Source: Achromobacter xylosoxidans A8 (lineage in GTDB: Bacteria > Pseudomonadota > Gammaproteobacteria > Burkholderiales > Burkholderiaceae_B). From it: a DNA stretch of 64,000 nt. Each line of letters starts with the position of its first letter. Positions within the stretch are counted from its first letter, which is position 1. The position numbers were made by a program, and so were the translations under genes. Below the pieces are notes generated by a model. The model searched no databases and was not told where the DNA came from. It saw only the letters and a list, made by a program, of their open reading frames with translations. Where the stretch lies: the NCBI RefSeq assembly GCF_000165835.1, contig NC_014642.1:124001-188000 (forward strand), read 5' to 3'. Shown here piece by piece: positions 32,974-40,879 of the stretch.

Positions 32974-35757
32974 ATGACTACCCCCAAATCCCGCCAGTTC
33001 GCATCTAAGCTGGCACTTTCTGTTCTGACCCTGGCCATCCTGTCCGCCTGCGGCGGCGGCGGTGGTGGTGGTGGTGGCGGCGACGGCGGAAGCCTCCCCG
33101 GCACCGGCCCTGGCACCGGCACCGGCCCTGGCACCGGCACCGGTCCTGGCACCGGTGGCGGCACCCCTCCCGATCCCGGTTCGCAGAAGCCCACGCCGAC
33201 GACACCGGTCGCCGCGGACTTCAATGGCGCGGGCGTGAAAGTGGGCGTGCAGGACGGCGGCTTCCAGGGCGACGGCTTCGCCGATCACCCGGCGGCAGTC
33301 GCTGGCGCACTCAAAGAAGTGATCTCGCCGGTTTACGCCGAAGCAGGTAGCCATGGCGCCATCGTCAGCCGCGTCATTGGTGGAAAGGACATCGGCGACG
33401 GCTTCCCGGCCGGTGCGGCGTCTGGCTTCAGTCTCTATCAGGCGAACCTGCCCAGCGTCTTCAATTCCACGATCCTCAGCACCAACTTGACGGCCATGGC
33501 CAGCAAGGGCGTCAAGATTGTCAACAACTCCTGGTCCTTTACCACCAGCCCTGCATGGGCGCTGCCCGGCGGTGCGAACACCCTGCCCGGCTCCGCCTTC
33601 GTGCAGGACTTTTTCCCTGTCTTCCGCGATGCTGTTCTGCGAGACGCTCAACTGTTGATCTGGGCGAACGGCAACGAAAGCCAAGCAAACCCATATCTGG
33701 CCGCTGGCGCCCCCTATGTCGACCCCGCGCTCGAGCGCGGTTGGCTGACGGTGACCCAAATCCAGGCGGACGGCACGCTTTCCCCCTGGTCGAACGCGTG
33801 CGGTGTAGCAGCGAACTGGTGCCTCAGCAGCGAAGCGCCGGCCGGTCTGACGGGCACGTCGTTTGCCGCCCCCGTTGTGACCGCAGCAGCCGCACAAGTT
33901 TCCCAGGCCTTCCCCTGGATGGACAATTCCGCGCTGCGTCAGACCCTGCTTTCCACGGCAGATGACATGGGCGACCGCTCTAAGTTCGGCTGGGGCCGCC
34001 TCAACACCGACCGCGCTGTCCGTGGCCCGGCCAAGTTCGACACGAGCCTGACGCTCGGTGGTGACTTCATCGCCAACTTCGACGGCTACCGTTCCCAGTT
34101 CTTCAACGATATTTCGGGCAACGCAGGTCTGACCAAGGACGGCACCGGCTCCCTGGTGCTGTGGGGCAATAACTCCTACGCCGGCGCAACGACGATCGCC
34201 AAGGGTACCGTCGAGCTGTTCGGCAGCGTCACCAGCGATGTCAACGTCTTCGTTGACGGGAAGCTGGCTTCCAACGGTGGCGTAGCCGGTGCATCCGTGA
34301 ACAACAGCGGCGTGGTGCAATCGACGGGTGCCGGCCTGCACATCAAGGGCAACTACAACGCCTGGCGCCCGGAAGCGACGCTTATGACCCAGCTCGGCAC
34401 CACGGTGACGGTGGATGGTCAGGCTGCTCTGAACAATTCCAATCTTGTCGTCACGAAGCCCGAGGACACCTACGTCGTCAAGAGCAAGGAAACTGCCGTT
34501 AAGGCCGGCCAGGTACAGGGCCAGTTCGGCTCGGTCACCGGTGCCACGGGCCTGCTGTACACGGTGACCGCGAGCTACACGCCCACGCAAGTGGACCTGG
34601 ATGTTGCCCGCAATAACGTCGTCAACGTCTCCCAGGGTCTGTACGCGGGCCAAACGAGTCGCCTGGCTTCCGCCGAAGCAGTGGAAGCCGCCTTCCAAGC
34701 CACCGACGCCAAGGTGCAAGGCCAGCCGCAGGTGCGCGTGAGCGAAGAGTTCGTGACGGCCGCCGCCAAGCTTCAGGCGGTTGACAGCGCAGAAGCCTTG
34801 GCTGCAACGCTCGACAGCGTTAGCGGCCAGCTCTATGCCTCCTCGCAGGCCCTGACGTTCCAGCAATCGCAGGCCGTAAACCGCGCGCTCTCCAACCGCG
34901 TCGACGAGCTCGCCATTCCGGGTGCGAAGACCGGCGGCTGGGTGAACATGGTCGGTGGCTCGGGCAAGCTGGAACAATCCGGCTTCGCCAGTGCAGACAC
35001 GAGCCTGTTCGGTGGTCAAGTCGGTTTCGACCATCGCATCTCTGAGAAGGCCGTACTCGGTGCTGCTCTCACCTGGTCTGACGCCAAGGCCGATTTCGAC
35101 AGCTACGGTGGCAAGTCGAAGAGCCAGGGCACCGGCCTGTCGCTCTATGGCCGCTACGGCGCCGATGTGGGCACCTACGTTTCCGGCCGTGCGGGTTACG
35201 AATGGATCAAGTCCAACGTCAAGCGCGACATCCTGGTCGATGGCGTCGAGAACGTGAACAGCGGTCGCACGGACTATCTGACCTCGCTGTACGCAGAAGT
35301 CGGCCATGCCTTCAGCCTGAATGGCGCTCGCGTCACCCCGTTCGTCGGCCTGTCCTACGACAACCTGAATCGCGGCGCCATTGACGAGTCCGACAGCGCC
35401 TTTGGTCTGAAGGCAGATAAGAAGTCCTACGACCAAGCCGCTGGTCTGCTGGGCCTGCGCCTGCAATCGTCGGTCGTCGCCTGGGCTGGTGGTCAAACCG
35501 TGTTCACGGGCTATGGCGCCTACCGCTACGGCAATCCGACCAACCTGGACTTCACGGCCGCGTTCGCTGGCGCGCCGGACGCCGATTTCAAGGTCAAGGG
35601 CATCGGCCTGCAACGTCACACCGGCTGGATCGGCCTGGGCGCCACGTCGCAAGTCGGCGCCGACCTGTCCTGGTTCGTGAACTACGACATGCAGCTCGGC
35701 CGTGGCGGTGTGAACAACAACGTCTTCTCCGCCGGTCTGCGCTACGCATTCCACTAA
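32974..35757 (+). CDS. SphB1-like subtilisin autotransporter lipoprotein
   Basis: A 927-aa S8 serine protease autotransporter. A lipoprotein signal ends LSAC (Cys26), followed by ten glycines and a GTGTGP repeat linker. The catalytic triad is D94 (VGVQDGGF), H127 (GSHGAIV) and S296 (GTSFAAP), with the oxyanion Asn at 232. A passenger-associated repeat (TGSLVLWGNNSYAGATTI) follows. The C-terminal 270 residues form the beta-barrel, ending in an aromatic residue motif (GLRYAFH). In Bordetella, SphB1 is such a surface lipoprotein and matures filamentous haemagglutinin. Here it lies between transfer modules under operator O6, so it may process a plasmid or host surface protein. A strong terminator follows. 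Confidence 0.9.
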   Translation: MTTPKSRQFASKLALSVLTLAILSACGGGGGGGGGGDGGSLPGTGPGTGTGPGTGTGPGTGGGTPPDPGSQKPTPTTPVAADFNGAGVKVGVQDGGFQGDGFADHPAAVAGALKEVISPVYAEAGSHGAIVSRVIGGKDIGDGFPAGAASGFSLYQANLPSVFNSTILSTNLTAMASKGVKIVNNSWSFTTSPAWALPGGANTLPGSAFVQDFFPVFRDAVLRDAQLLIWANGNESQANPYLAAGAPYVDPALERGWLTVTQIQADGTLSPWSNACGVAANWCLSSEAPAGLTGTSFAAPVVTAAAAQVSQAFPWMDNSALRQTLLSTADDMGDRSKFGWGRLNTDRAVRGPAKFDTSLTLGGDFIANFDGYRSQFFNDISGNAGLTKDGTGSLVLWGNNSYAGATTIAKGTVELFGSVTSDVNVFVDGKLASNGGVAGASVNNSGVVQSTGAGLHIKGNYNAWRPEATLMTQLGTTVTVDGQAALNNSNLVVTKPEDTYVVKSKETAVKAGQVQGQFGSVTGATGLLYTVTASYTPTQVDLDVARNNVVNVSQGLYAGQTSRLASAEAVEAAFQATDAKVQGQPQVRVSEEFVTAAAKLQAVDSAEALAATLDSVSGQLYASSQALTFQQSQAVNRALSNRVDELAIPGAKTGGWVNMVGGSGKLEQSGFASADTSLFGGQVGFDHRISEKAVLGAALTWSDAKADFDSYGGKSKSQGTGLSLYGRYGADVGTYVSGRAGYEWIKSNVKRDILVDGVENVNSGRTDYLTSLYAEVGHAFSLNGARVTPFVGLSYDNLNRGAIDESDSAFGLKADKKSYDQAAGLLGLRLQSSVVAWAGGQTVFTGYGAYRYGNPTNLDFTAAFAGAPDADFKVKGIGLQRHTGWIGLGATSQVGADLSWFVNYDMQLGRGGVNNNVFSAGLRYAFH
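33100..33156 (+). repeat. In-frame 18-bp repeats encoding GTGTGP linker
   Basis: About three copies of an 18-bp unit (codons for Gly-Thr-Gly-Thr-Gly-Pro) follow a triplet tract encoding ten glycines (33052-33081). Copy-number change would alter linker length without shifting the frame. It spaces the protease from its lipid anchor. Confidence 0.7.
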
Positions 35758-35803
35758 TCCGCATCCGATCGGGGCGCCCTGCCGGCGCGCCCCCTTCACT
35801 TTT

Positions 35804-35833
35804 GGCGAGGGCCTCACCCCTCGCCTTTTTTTT
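35804..35833 (+). terminator. Intrinsic terminator of the autotransporter gene
   Basis: GGCGAGGG, short loop, CCCTCGCC forms an 8-bp stem followed by a run of eight T. It lies 46 bp after the autotransporter stop. Confidence 0.9.
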
Positions 35834-35854
35834 GTCCACTACAGCCGTAGAAAG

Positions 35855-35884
35855 TTTTGGAGTACATATGGATATGTGTATCTT
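35855..35884 (+). promoter_or_regulatory. Recurring promoter element E9
   Basis: TTTTGG, 18 bases, TATCTT. The spacer holds a perfect inverted repeat ACATAT-GG-ATATGT (35864-35877). The AAAG before the -35 and the AGTACA start of the spacer are shared with E8. Confidence 0.65.
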
Positions 35885-35932
35885 GATTTCGTATGGAATG
35901 GCAGTCCGCCGTCCCCCACACCTGAGATTCAC

Positions 35933-36901
35933 ATGGCCAACGCATATGCCCTCGCCACCTGCCTTTTGATCGTCCGCCGCTGCACGGTCGTCATTGAAAA
36001 ACTCTTCGGGAGCTTTGCCTCCAGGTTCACGGAAGCCTCCGACACAAAAGTGGCCGCTGCACCTCCGGACTTCAAGGTGTTCAGCTTTTACCTTGAAGAT
36101 GGTGACGGGCTATCCGATTCCGAACCGATTTTCAACGCATTGCACGATCTGCTGCACTCGCTTGGTCTTGGCGTCGGCTTAAATGAACTTACTGATGAGG
36201 AAGTTCTTCACTGCTTATGCCTTCATTTCCAGAAGCCGGACCATCCGGTCATCAACGCGCTTCTGGATGAAGCAGACAGCGGTGAGGTCAGTATTGCAAC
36301 CCTTTGCACTCTTGCGACGGTTCTCAATGATGGCCATGACCTTTGGGCGCTCTCTGTGCAAGAGGGGCGTTGGGCCGACCGCTGTGAGTATGGAAATTTT
36401 GGAGGCTCCGCTCAGTATCTTGGCTCCCATTTTGCGGGGTTCTTCGGTACCAATTCTTCCCTAGGCGCCGCGCAGAAGCTTCAGACCACACTCAGTCAAG
36501 GCAATGTGTCTGCGGCCGCCGAGGTCGTGGCGGCTAGAGTTCAAGGCATCTTGAAGGCTATTCAGCAGGAGGATCAGCGGGAAGCGGTCTTGGCAGACTT
36601 GAGGCTCTTGCTACAGCGCCCCCACCCCAGCATTCCGCAGTGCCTAACCACTGTCGTCCTGTCCACCGCACACATCCCGGACGACGCTACGGCCCGGAAA
36701 TACTTCGATGCAGAGGGAGTGTCAATGGAATTTGGCTGGCTTTGGAAAGTTCCACCGCGCTCGCCTGAGGCCCGCGAATATCTCGAAATTCCCGCCTGGC
36801 TACAGCCGATCCTCGCCTACGCCGACTTGAATGAAATTGACCGTATTGAGTTCGATAAAGACGGCGAAATGATTGAGGACCTGCCTCTCTACGACTGGTG
36901 A
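35933..36901 (+). CDS. Hypothetical protein, about 322 aa
   Basis: A soluble acidic protein that I do not recognise. I chose ATG 35933 (MANAYALATC); upstream in-frame codons fall within promoter E9. The N-terminus is mildly hydrophobic and helical; the rest alternates helices with conserved-looking Trp/Asp-rich segments (FGWLWKVPPRSPEAR; DRIEFDKDGEMIEDLPLYDW). It is the first gene of the second accessory island and has lower GC than its neighbours. Confidence 0.6.
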   Translation: MANAYALATCLLIVRRCTVVIEKLFGSFASRFTEASDTKVAAAPPDFKVFSFYLEDGDGLSDSEPIFNALHDLLHSLGLGVGLNELTDEEVLHCLCLHFQKPDHPVINALLDEADSGEVSIATLCTLATVLNDGHDLWALSVQEGRWADRCEYGNFGGSAQYLGSHFAGFFGTNSSLGAAQKLQTTLSQGNVSAAAEVVAARVQGILKAIQQEDQREAVLADLRLLLQRPHPSIPQCLTTVVLSTAHIPDDATARKYFDAEGVSMEFGWLWKVPPRSPEAREYLEIPAWLQPILAYADLNEIDRIEFDKDGEMIEDLPLYDW

Positions 36902-37054
36902 GCGGCCGCCTCCCGAGCGCGCGCGAAGCTGAAGAGTGGTGAACCCGTTTCGACCAGCCAACTCAAGTCATCACCCTTGAAGCGCCGCGCCACCCTCCTA
37001 AACGATCAACTCGGGCGGCATCCGGCCGCCCACCCTCCACCGAAGGAACACCCC

Positions 37055-37348
37055 ATGACGAGCGAATCTCGCTACTCGTACCAGTCCTATATGGAGCGAC
37101 TGCGCGCACTTCTGCTGGCCAGCGGACCCAACGCAGCAGTGGTCGTGTCGGACGGAATAGCCGCCACGCTCGGAAGCCCCGCCTACGTCTACGGGTTCAC
37201 CCATGAGGATGCGACGCGGAACGAACTCGAACGCGGCGAATTCGACTTCGACGAAAGCGCGTGGAACGGCACTTCTTGGGACGGCGAAACACACGCGCAA
37301 ACGTGGTCGATATTCCTGGCGCCCACGATATTCACCCGCTGGCCGTGA
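37055..37348 (+). CDS. Hypothetical protein, 97 aa
   Basis: A small acidic protein (SESRYSYQSYMERLRALLLA; FDESAWNGTSWDGETHAQTW). I chose ATG 37055 with GAAGGA about 8 bases upstream. Not recognised. It is followed by promoter E7. Confidence 0.55.
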   Translation: MTSESRYSYQSYMERLRALLLASGPNAAVVVSDGIAATLGSPAYVYGFTHEDATRNELERGEFDFDESAWNGTSWDGETHAQTWSIFLAPTIFTRWP

Positions 37349-37373
37349 TCCGAGTTCGCCGCGCGCCGCAAAG

Positions 37374-37403
37374 TTTTGGCGCGGGGCCTCGCCTCTGTAG
37401 TCT
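37374..37403 (+). promoter_or_regulatory. Recurring promoter element E7
   Basis: TTTTGG, 18 bases, TAGTCT. GGCGCGGGGCCTCGCC (37378-37393) can fold back with one mismatch. It lies 52 bp before the gene at 37455. Confidence 0.65.
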
Positions 37404-37454
37404 GGATTGCATCACCTTCCAGTGCGAAATCGCACCAACTACGGACCATCTCAC

Positions 37455-37841
37455 ATGACCATCACCGTGCAACCGCTGACCCAGGCCCGCCTCATCGCCA
37501 ACACCCTCTTCCCAATCTTGGAGCGCCGCCTGCGTGCACCAGGTTCCTCTGCAACGGCCTTGGGCGAGCTCCAAGAGCTGCTGAACACCGTCAAACAAGA
37601 AAACGTGATTCTGATGCGCTGCCGCCAGGAGGAGCGCGAAGGTGATCTGGTCTTGGTCAGTCAGGAACAGGCCGGCCATCGTCGCGGCGTGGAGAAAACT
37701 GGGCCCGACGAGCACGAGATGACGATGCACGTCGTAGACGCAGCGGAGGAGGAAGGATGGACCCACATCATCACGAACGACGCCTGGATCTACTTCTACA
37801 AGCTGGTTGACCGCGACGACGTAACCGCCCTGAACGACTAG
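37455..37841 (+). CDS. Hypothetical protein, 128 aa
   Basis: A soluble protein starting MTITVQPLTQARLIANTLFP. I chose ATG 37455, downstream of promoter E7. The N-terminal half is helical; the C-terminus is beta-rich (WTHIITNDAWIYFYKLVDRD). No recognised family. Confidence 0.55.
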   Translation: MTITVQPLTQARLIANTLFPILERRLRAPGSSATALGELQELLNTVKQENVILMRCRQEEREGDLVLVSQEQAGHRRGVEKTGPDEHEMTMHVVDAAEEEGWTHIITNDAWIYFYKLVDRDDVTALND

Positions 37842-37902
37842 GTCTCAAAACAGCCACAACGGCCTGCGACAGCGGGCCATCCACTCTCTCTAGGATTTCC
37901 CC

Positions 37903-38418
37903 ATGACTACCCCTCAAAATCGCCTCTGGCGCGTTGTATTGCCCTGGGAGCAGGATGACGAAGGCCACTTCGACACCGACGTTTATGCCCCCACACCGGA
38001 ATCCGCCTGCTTGGCCGCCGCCGCAATCATGCTCGACCACGACGAACACTCGGGGCTCGAAAGCCAGGCGGAGCGCGACGCCTGGATTAAGGGCCGCGCA
38101 GACGAGGCCGTTTGTGTTGTAGACGTCCGAGAAAACGCTCTGCAAGATCTCCGCGCGCTTTTCGCTCACGAGTTGGGGATCGGCGCCGATTGCGCCAACG
38201 CTGAAACGATCTGCTGGGAGGCACTGCGCTCCGTGATTCGGCTCCACCGTAGCCACCTGCTCACGGGTAGACAGGAGGTCCAGGCCCGCCAGGCATACCG
38301 CGTGACGCGAATGGCAGACGACGGCCCTCGCGTGCACATGGACGCCCTGCGCACCCTGCCCATGGCTGTCATCGAGGCGCGTGCGCAAGGCGCCCCCTAT
38401 GAGGTGCAAATTCTCTGA
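37903..38418 (+). CDS. Hypothetical protein, 171 aa
   Basis: A soluble protein (RLWRVVLPWEQDDEGHFDTD; YAPTPESACLAAAAIMLDHD). The segment 'strand, APTPESA, helix' resembles the small proteins at 8128 and 8446, so this may be a longer member of the same loose group. It starts about 60 bp after its neighbour and ends before promoter E8. Confidence 0.55.
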   Translation: MTTPQNRLWRVVLPWEQDDEGHFDTDVYAPTPESACLAAAAIMLDHDEHSGLESQAERDAWIKGRADEAVCVVDVRENALQDLRALFAHELGIGADCANAETICWEALRSVIRLHRSHLLTGRQEVQARQAYRVTRMADDGPRVHMDALRTLPMAVIEARAQGAPYEVQIL

Positions 38419-38498
38419 AGGCGAACTCGCATGACGCACACGCACTGGATGTGTGCGCGCCGCCTCCCAGTGCAGTGGCTGCAACGCTGCCGAAAAAG

Positions 38499-38528
38499 TT
38501 TTGAAGTACACATATCCATGTGGATTCT
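38499..38528 (+). promoter_or_regulatory. Recurring promoter element E8
   Basis: TTTTGA, 18 bases, GATTCT: a weaker -10, but the spacer contains a perfect CACAT-ATCC-ATGTG hairpin (38509-38522) and starts AGTACA as in E9. A partial copy (CTTTTCGGAGTACACATG) recurs just before the methylase-like ATG. Confidence 0.55.
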
Positions 38529-38561
38529 GATTGTGAAACCACACCACTTTTCGGAGTACAC

Positions 38562-39413
38562 ATGGCCAAAACGCCGAACCCTCGTCACAGCGACCACCAT
38601 CGGGCAGTTATCAAGATCCTCGAATCCTTCCGCCCCCAACATCGCCTCCACCGCGTGTGGGAAGACTTCGTTGCCAGCTCGGCGTGTGCGATCAGCTCGG
38701 CTGTTGAACCAACGCGCCGCGACGCGCGAGAGGCCGAGTTCGCAAAGATCCAAGCGCGCTACTCGCCCGAGGAAATGACCAAGTTCTCCCAGTGCCTCTC
38801 GCACGTCGTCATGGCCCTCGAAGAGCGGTATCAGGACTTCCTCGGCAGCCTGTACATGGGCCTCGATCTGGGGAATGCCGGAACTGGCCAGTTTTTTACT
38901 CCCTACGAGGTCAGCCTGCTGATGGCGAAGATGCTCCATGGTCAAAGGGACCTGGCCGAGTTGGTCCGTGAGCGCGGCGGGTTCATCACCCTGAACGATC
39001 CGTGCATCGGCGGGGGTGCAATGCTCATTGCCGCTGCCGAGCAGTTCCGCGATCAGGGCCTGCCGAGCCACCGCACCTTGCATGTGACCGGAGTGGACAT
39101 CGACCGCACAGCGGTGCAGATGTCGTACATCCAACTGTCGCTGCTCAATGTGCCCGCGATCCTCCTTCAAGGAAACTCACTTTCGCCGGAACCCTACAAG
39201 GGCTGGAACACCGAGAGCGCCTGGCGTACCCCTGCGCATTGCCTTTTCGGCTGGGAGCGGCGGCTCTCTGAGAGGGAGCAGCAGGATGCCGTCCAGCGCG
39301 TCCAGTCGAGTGAGGCCCTGGCTTCCCCTGGAGGTGAGCCGTCCGCATCCGTGGATGCTGTCCCGCTCAAGACCGCCGTGCAGTTGAACCTCCTCGAAGT
39401 CGTGGGGGCATGA
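38562..39413 (+). CDS. N-6 DNA methylase-like protein lacking motif IV
   Basis: A 283-aa protein with the HsdM-like fold: GQFFTPYEVS (109-118), the AdoMet-binding motif DPCIGGGAM (146-154) and VTGVDIDRTAVQMSYIQL. The catalytic NPPY/F motif expected about 20-40 residues after this is absent; the region reads EPYKGWNTESAWRTPAH. It could be a catalytically inactive DNA or AdoMet binder, or a plasmid/phage subfamily with altered chemistry. The start ATG 38562 has CGGAG upstream. It overlaps the next small ORF. Confidence 0.7.
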   Translation: MAKTPNPRHSDHHRAVIKILESFRPQHRLHRVWEDFVASSACAISSAVEPTRRDAREAEFAKIQARYSPEEMTKFSQCLSHVVMALEERYQDFLGSLYMGLDLGNAGTGQFFTPYEVSLLMAKMLHGQRDLAELVRERGGFITLNDPCIGGGAMLIAAAEQFRDQGLPSHRTLHVTGVDIDRTAVQMSYIQLSLLNVPAILLQGNSLSPEPYKGWNTESAWRTPAHCLFGWERRLSEREQQDAVQRVQSSEALASPGGEPSASVDAVPLKTAVQLNLLEVVGA

Positions 39414-39589
39414 TGAAAATGCGCACACGTCGAATCAGCAACGCACTGATTTTCAGCCCGCAGGACCTCGGCCGCGACACTGGCGCCGGATTTCTACTGT
39501 TTGGGTTCTATCCCTTCAACCACTGCAAGGGCATGCGGCTACGCCTAGCGCGCCGCAGGCTCAGTACCCTGAAGCGGACCCGAGGTTAA
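39410..39589 (+). CDS. Small basic protein, 59 aa
   Basis: An ORF overlapping the methylase-like stop (ATGA) and ending 2 bp before the next ATG, so it fills the gap exactly. It has a hydrophobic aromatic core (GFLLFGFYPFNHC) between Arg-rich ends (13 Arg in 59 residues). Tight packing argues for a real coupled gene; no family is recognised. Confidence 0.5.
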   Translation: MMKMRTRRISNALIFSPQDLGRDTGAGFLLFGFYPFNHCKGMRLRLARRRLSTLKRTRG

Positions 39590-39591
39590 TC

Positions 39592-40458
39592 ATGGCCCAT
39601 ATCCCAACCGAAATTTCTGCACTCATCGCGCGCGGTGCACTCGTGGTCGTGAACACGTCAGGGGGGAAGGACAGCCAGGCGATGTATCTGGTCTTGCGTA
39701 AGTTCGTCCCACCTGAACAGTTGATCCTCGTGCACGCCGATCTCGGCGCGGTGGAATGGGCCGGCGCGGTCGGCCATATCCTGGCCACTTCGCGCGGTGA
39801 GCGCCTGATTACCTGCCAGGCCTCTCGCGATCTGCTGCGAATGGTAGAGGATCGTGGAATGTTCCCCTCACCTCAGCAGAGATGGTGCACCAGTGACCTA
39901 AAGCGTGGCCCCATTGAGCGAACGATTCGCGGCATCACGCGGGAACGGCGAGACCTGGGCCACCCGGCCTGGGGACTGGTGATTAATTGCATGGGCATGC
40001 GTGCTGAAGAGTCGACGAGTCGCAAAAAGCTGCCCGTCTTTAAGTTCAGTACGCGAAACAGTAAAGCCGGCCGGGAATGGTACGACTGGCACCCCATCCA
40101 CGAAATGACCGAGCAGGGGGTGTTCGCCACAATCGCGGCCGCCGGCCAGGAGCCCCACCCTGTCTACAAGTTGGGTATGAAGCGCTTCAGCTGCGTTTTC
40201 TGCATCATGGCGAGCGAAGAAGATCTGAAGACTGCCGCACGCCTGGCCACAGAGCACCCGGAACTGCTGAACGATCCGCACCTGTACAGAAAATACGTCA
40301 TGCTTGAGCGGCGATCCGGCCAGGTAATGCTCATGCCGACAAAAAAGCACGGACGTCGAAGCCTGGAGGACGTGACGGGCGTCCTGGTAGGTCCCGCGCC
40401 GGCGCCTGTGCAGCTTGCCTTCCCCGCCCTATTGCCCAATGCAGCGGTAACCGCCTGA
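39592..40458 (+). CDS. PAPS reductase-like PP-loop protein
   Basis: A 288-aa protein of the phosphoadenosine-phosphosulfate reductase superfamily. The PP-loop SGGKDSQ (residues 23-29) binds ATP or an adenylated substrate, and the later FSCVFCIMASEEDL carries a Cys pair. Phage and plasmid members of this family also include DndC-type sulfur-transfer enzymes, so DNA modification or an anti-restriction role is possible. It sits directly behind the methylase-like protein and small ORF, which supports a DNA-modification context, but its substrate cannot be read from the sequence. Confidence 0.75.
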   Translation: MAHIPTEISALIARGALVVVNTSGGKDSQAMYLVLRKFVPPEQLILVHADLGAVEWAGAVGHILATSRGERLITCQASRDLLRMVEDRGMFPSPQQRWCTSDLKRGPIERTIRGITRERRDLGHPAWGLVINCMGMRAEESTSRKKLPVFKFSTRNSKAGREWYDWHPIHEMTEQGVFATIAAAGQEPHPVYKLGMKRFSCVFCIMASEEDLKTAARLATEHPELLNDPHLYRKYVMLERRSGQVMLMPTKKHGRRSLEDVTGVLVGPAPAPVQLAFPALLPNAAVTA

Positions 40459-40521
40459 ATCAGGCGCCCCCCCTTCTCGCCCATTCACCCCCTTTTCAAC
40501 ACCACGCCCACAGGAGGCACC

Positions 40522-40845
40522 ATGACCGACCAACTACGCGACCAATCCCAGCCCACGCCGACCCCGGCCCCTGCTATCAGCCCCGAACTGACGCCAGCCA
40601 CCCTCGGCATCCTCATTGAGGTCGGCTACGGGTGCGCCAAAGACCGTGCAGACTGGGGTGCGCCGGGCACCAATGACCGGCATGGCACCCGCTACTACGC
40701 GGAGCTGATATCGCGCCAACTCGCCCCTCTGGTCAATCCGCAGCCAGGTGATACCCGAGAACGTGACCGCCTCTTGCAAATCGCGAGGCACGCGATCGAG
40801 GCTGTGGAGGCACTGGATGCCCGCCAGGCCAATGGGGTCAACTAG
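40522..40845 (+). CDS. Hypothetical protein, 107 aa
   Basis: A small soluble protein with a Pro/Thr-rich N-terminus and a helical C-terminal half (RERDRLLQIARHAIEAVEAL). A strong RBS (AGGAGG) precedes the ATG. Not recognised. It directly precedes the KorA-like regulator gene and is probably co-transcribed with it. Confidence 0.55.
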   Translation: MTDQLRDQSQPTPTPAPAISPELTPATLGILIEVGYGCAKDRADWGAPGTNDRHGTRYYAELISRQLAPLVNPQPGDTRERDRLLQIARHAIEAVEALDARQANGVN

Positions 40846-40879
40846 AATGGCGCTTGCGCCCCCTACCCATTCCTCCAAC

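Noticed and set aside
33052..33156. Possible CRISPR-like repeats
   Set aside because: Short in-frame coding repeats without spacers; they encode a Gly/Thr/Pro linker.
32905..35817. 970-aa open frame on the minus strand opposite the autotransporter
   Set aside because: It is the shadow of a high-GC gene. The plus-strand protein has a signal peptide, catalytic triad and beta-barrel, whereas the antisense product has only Gly/Ala/Arg-rich composition.
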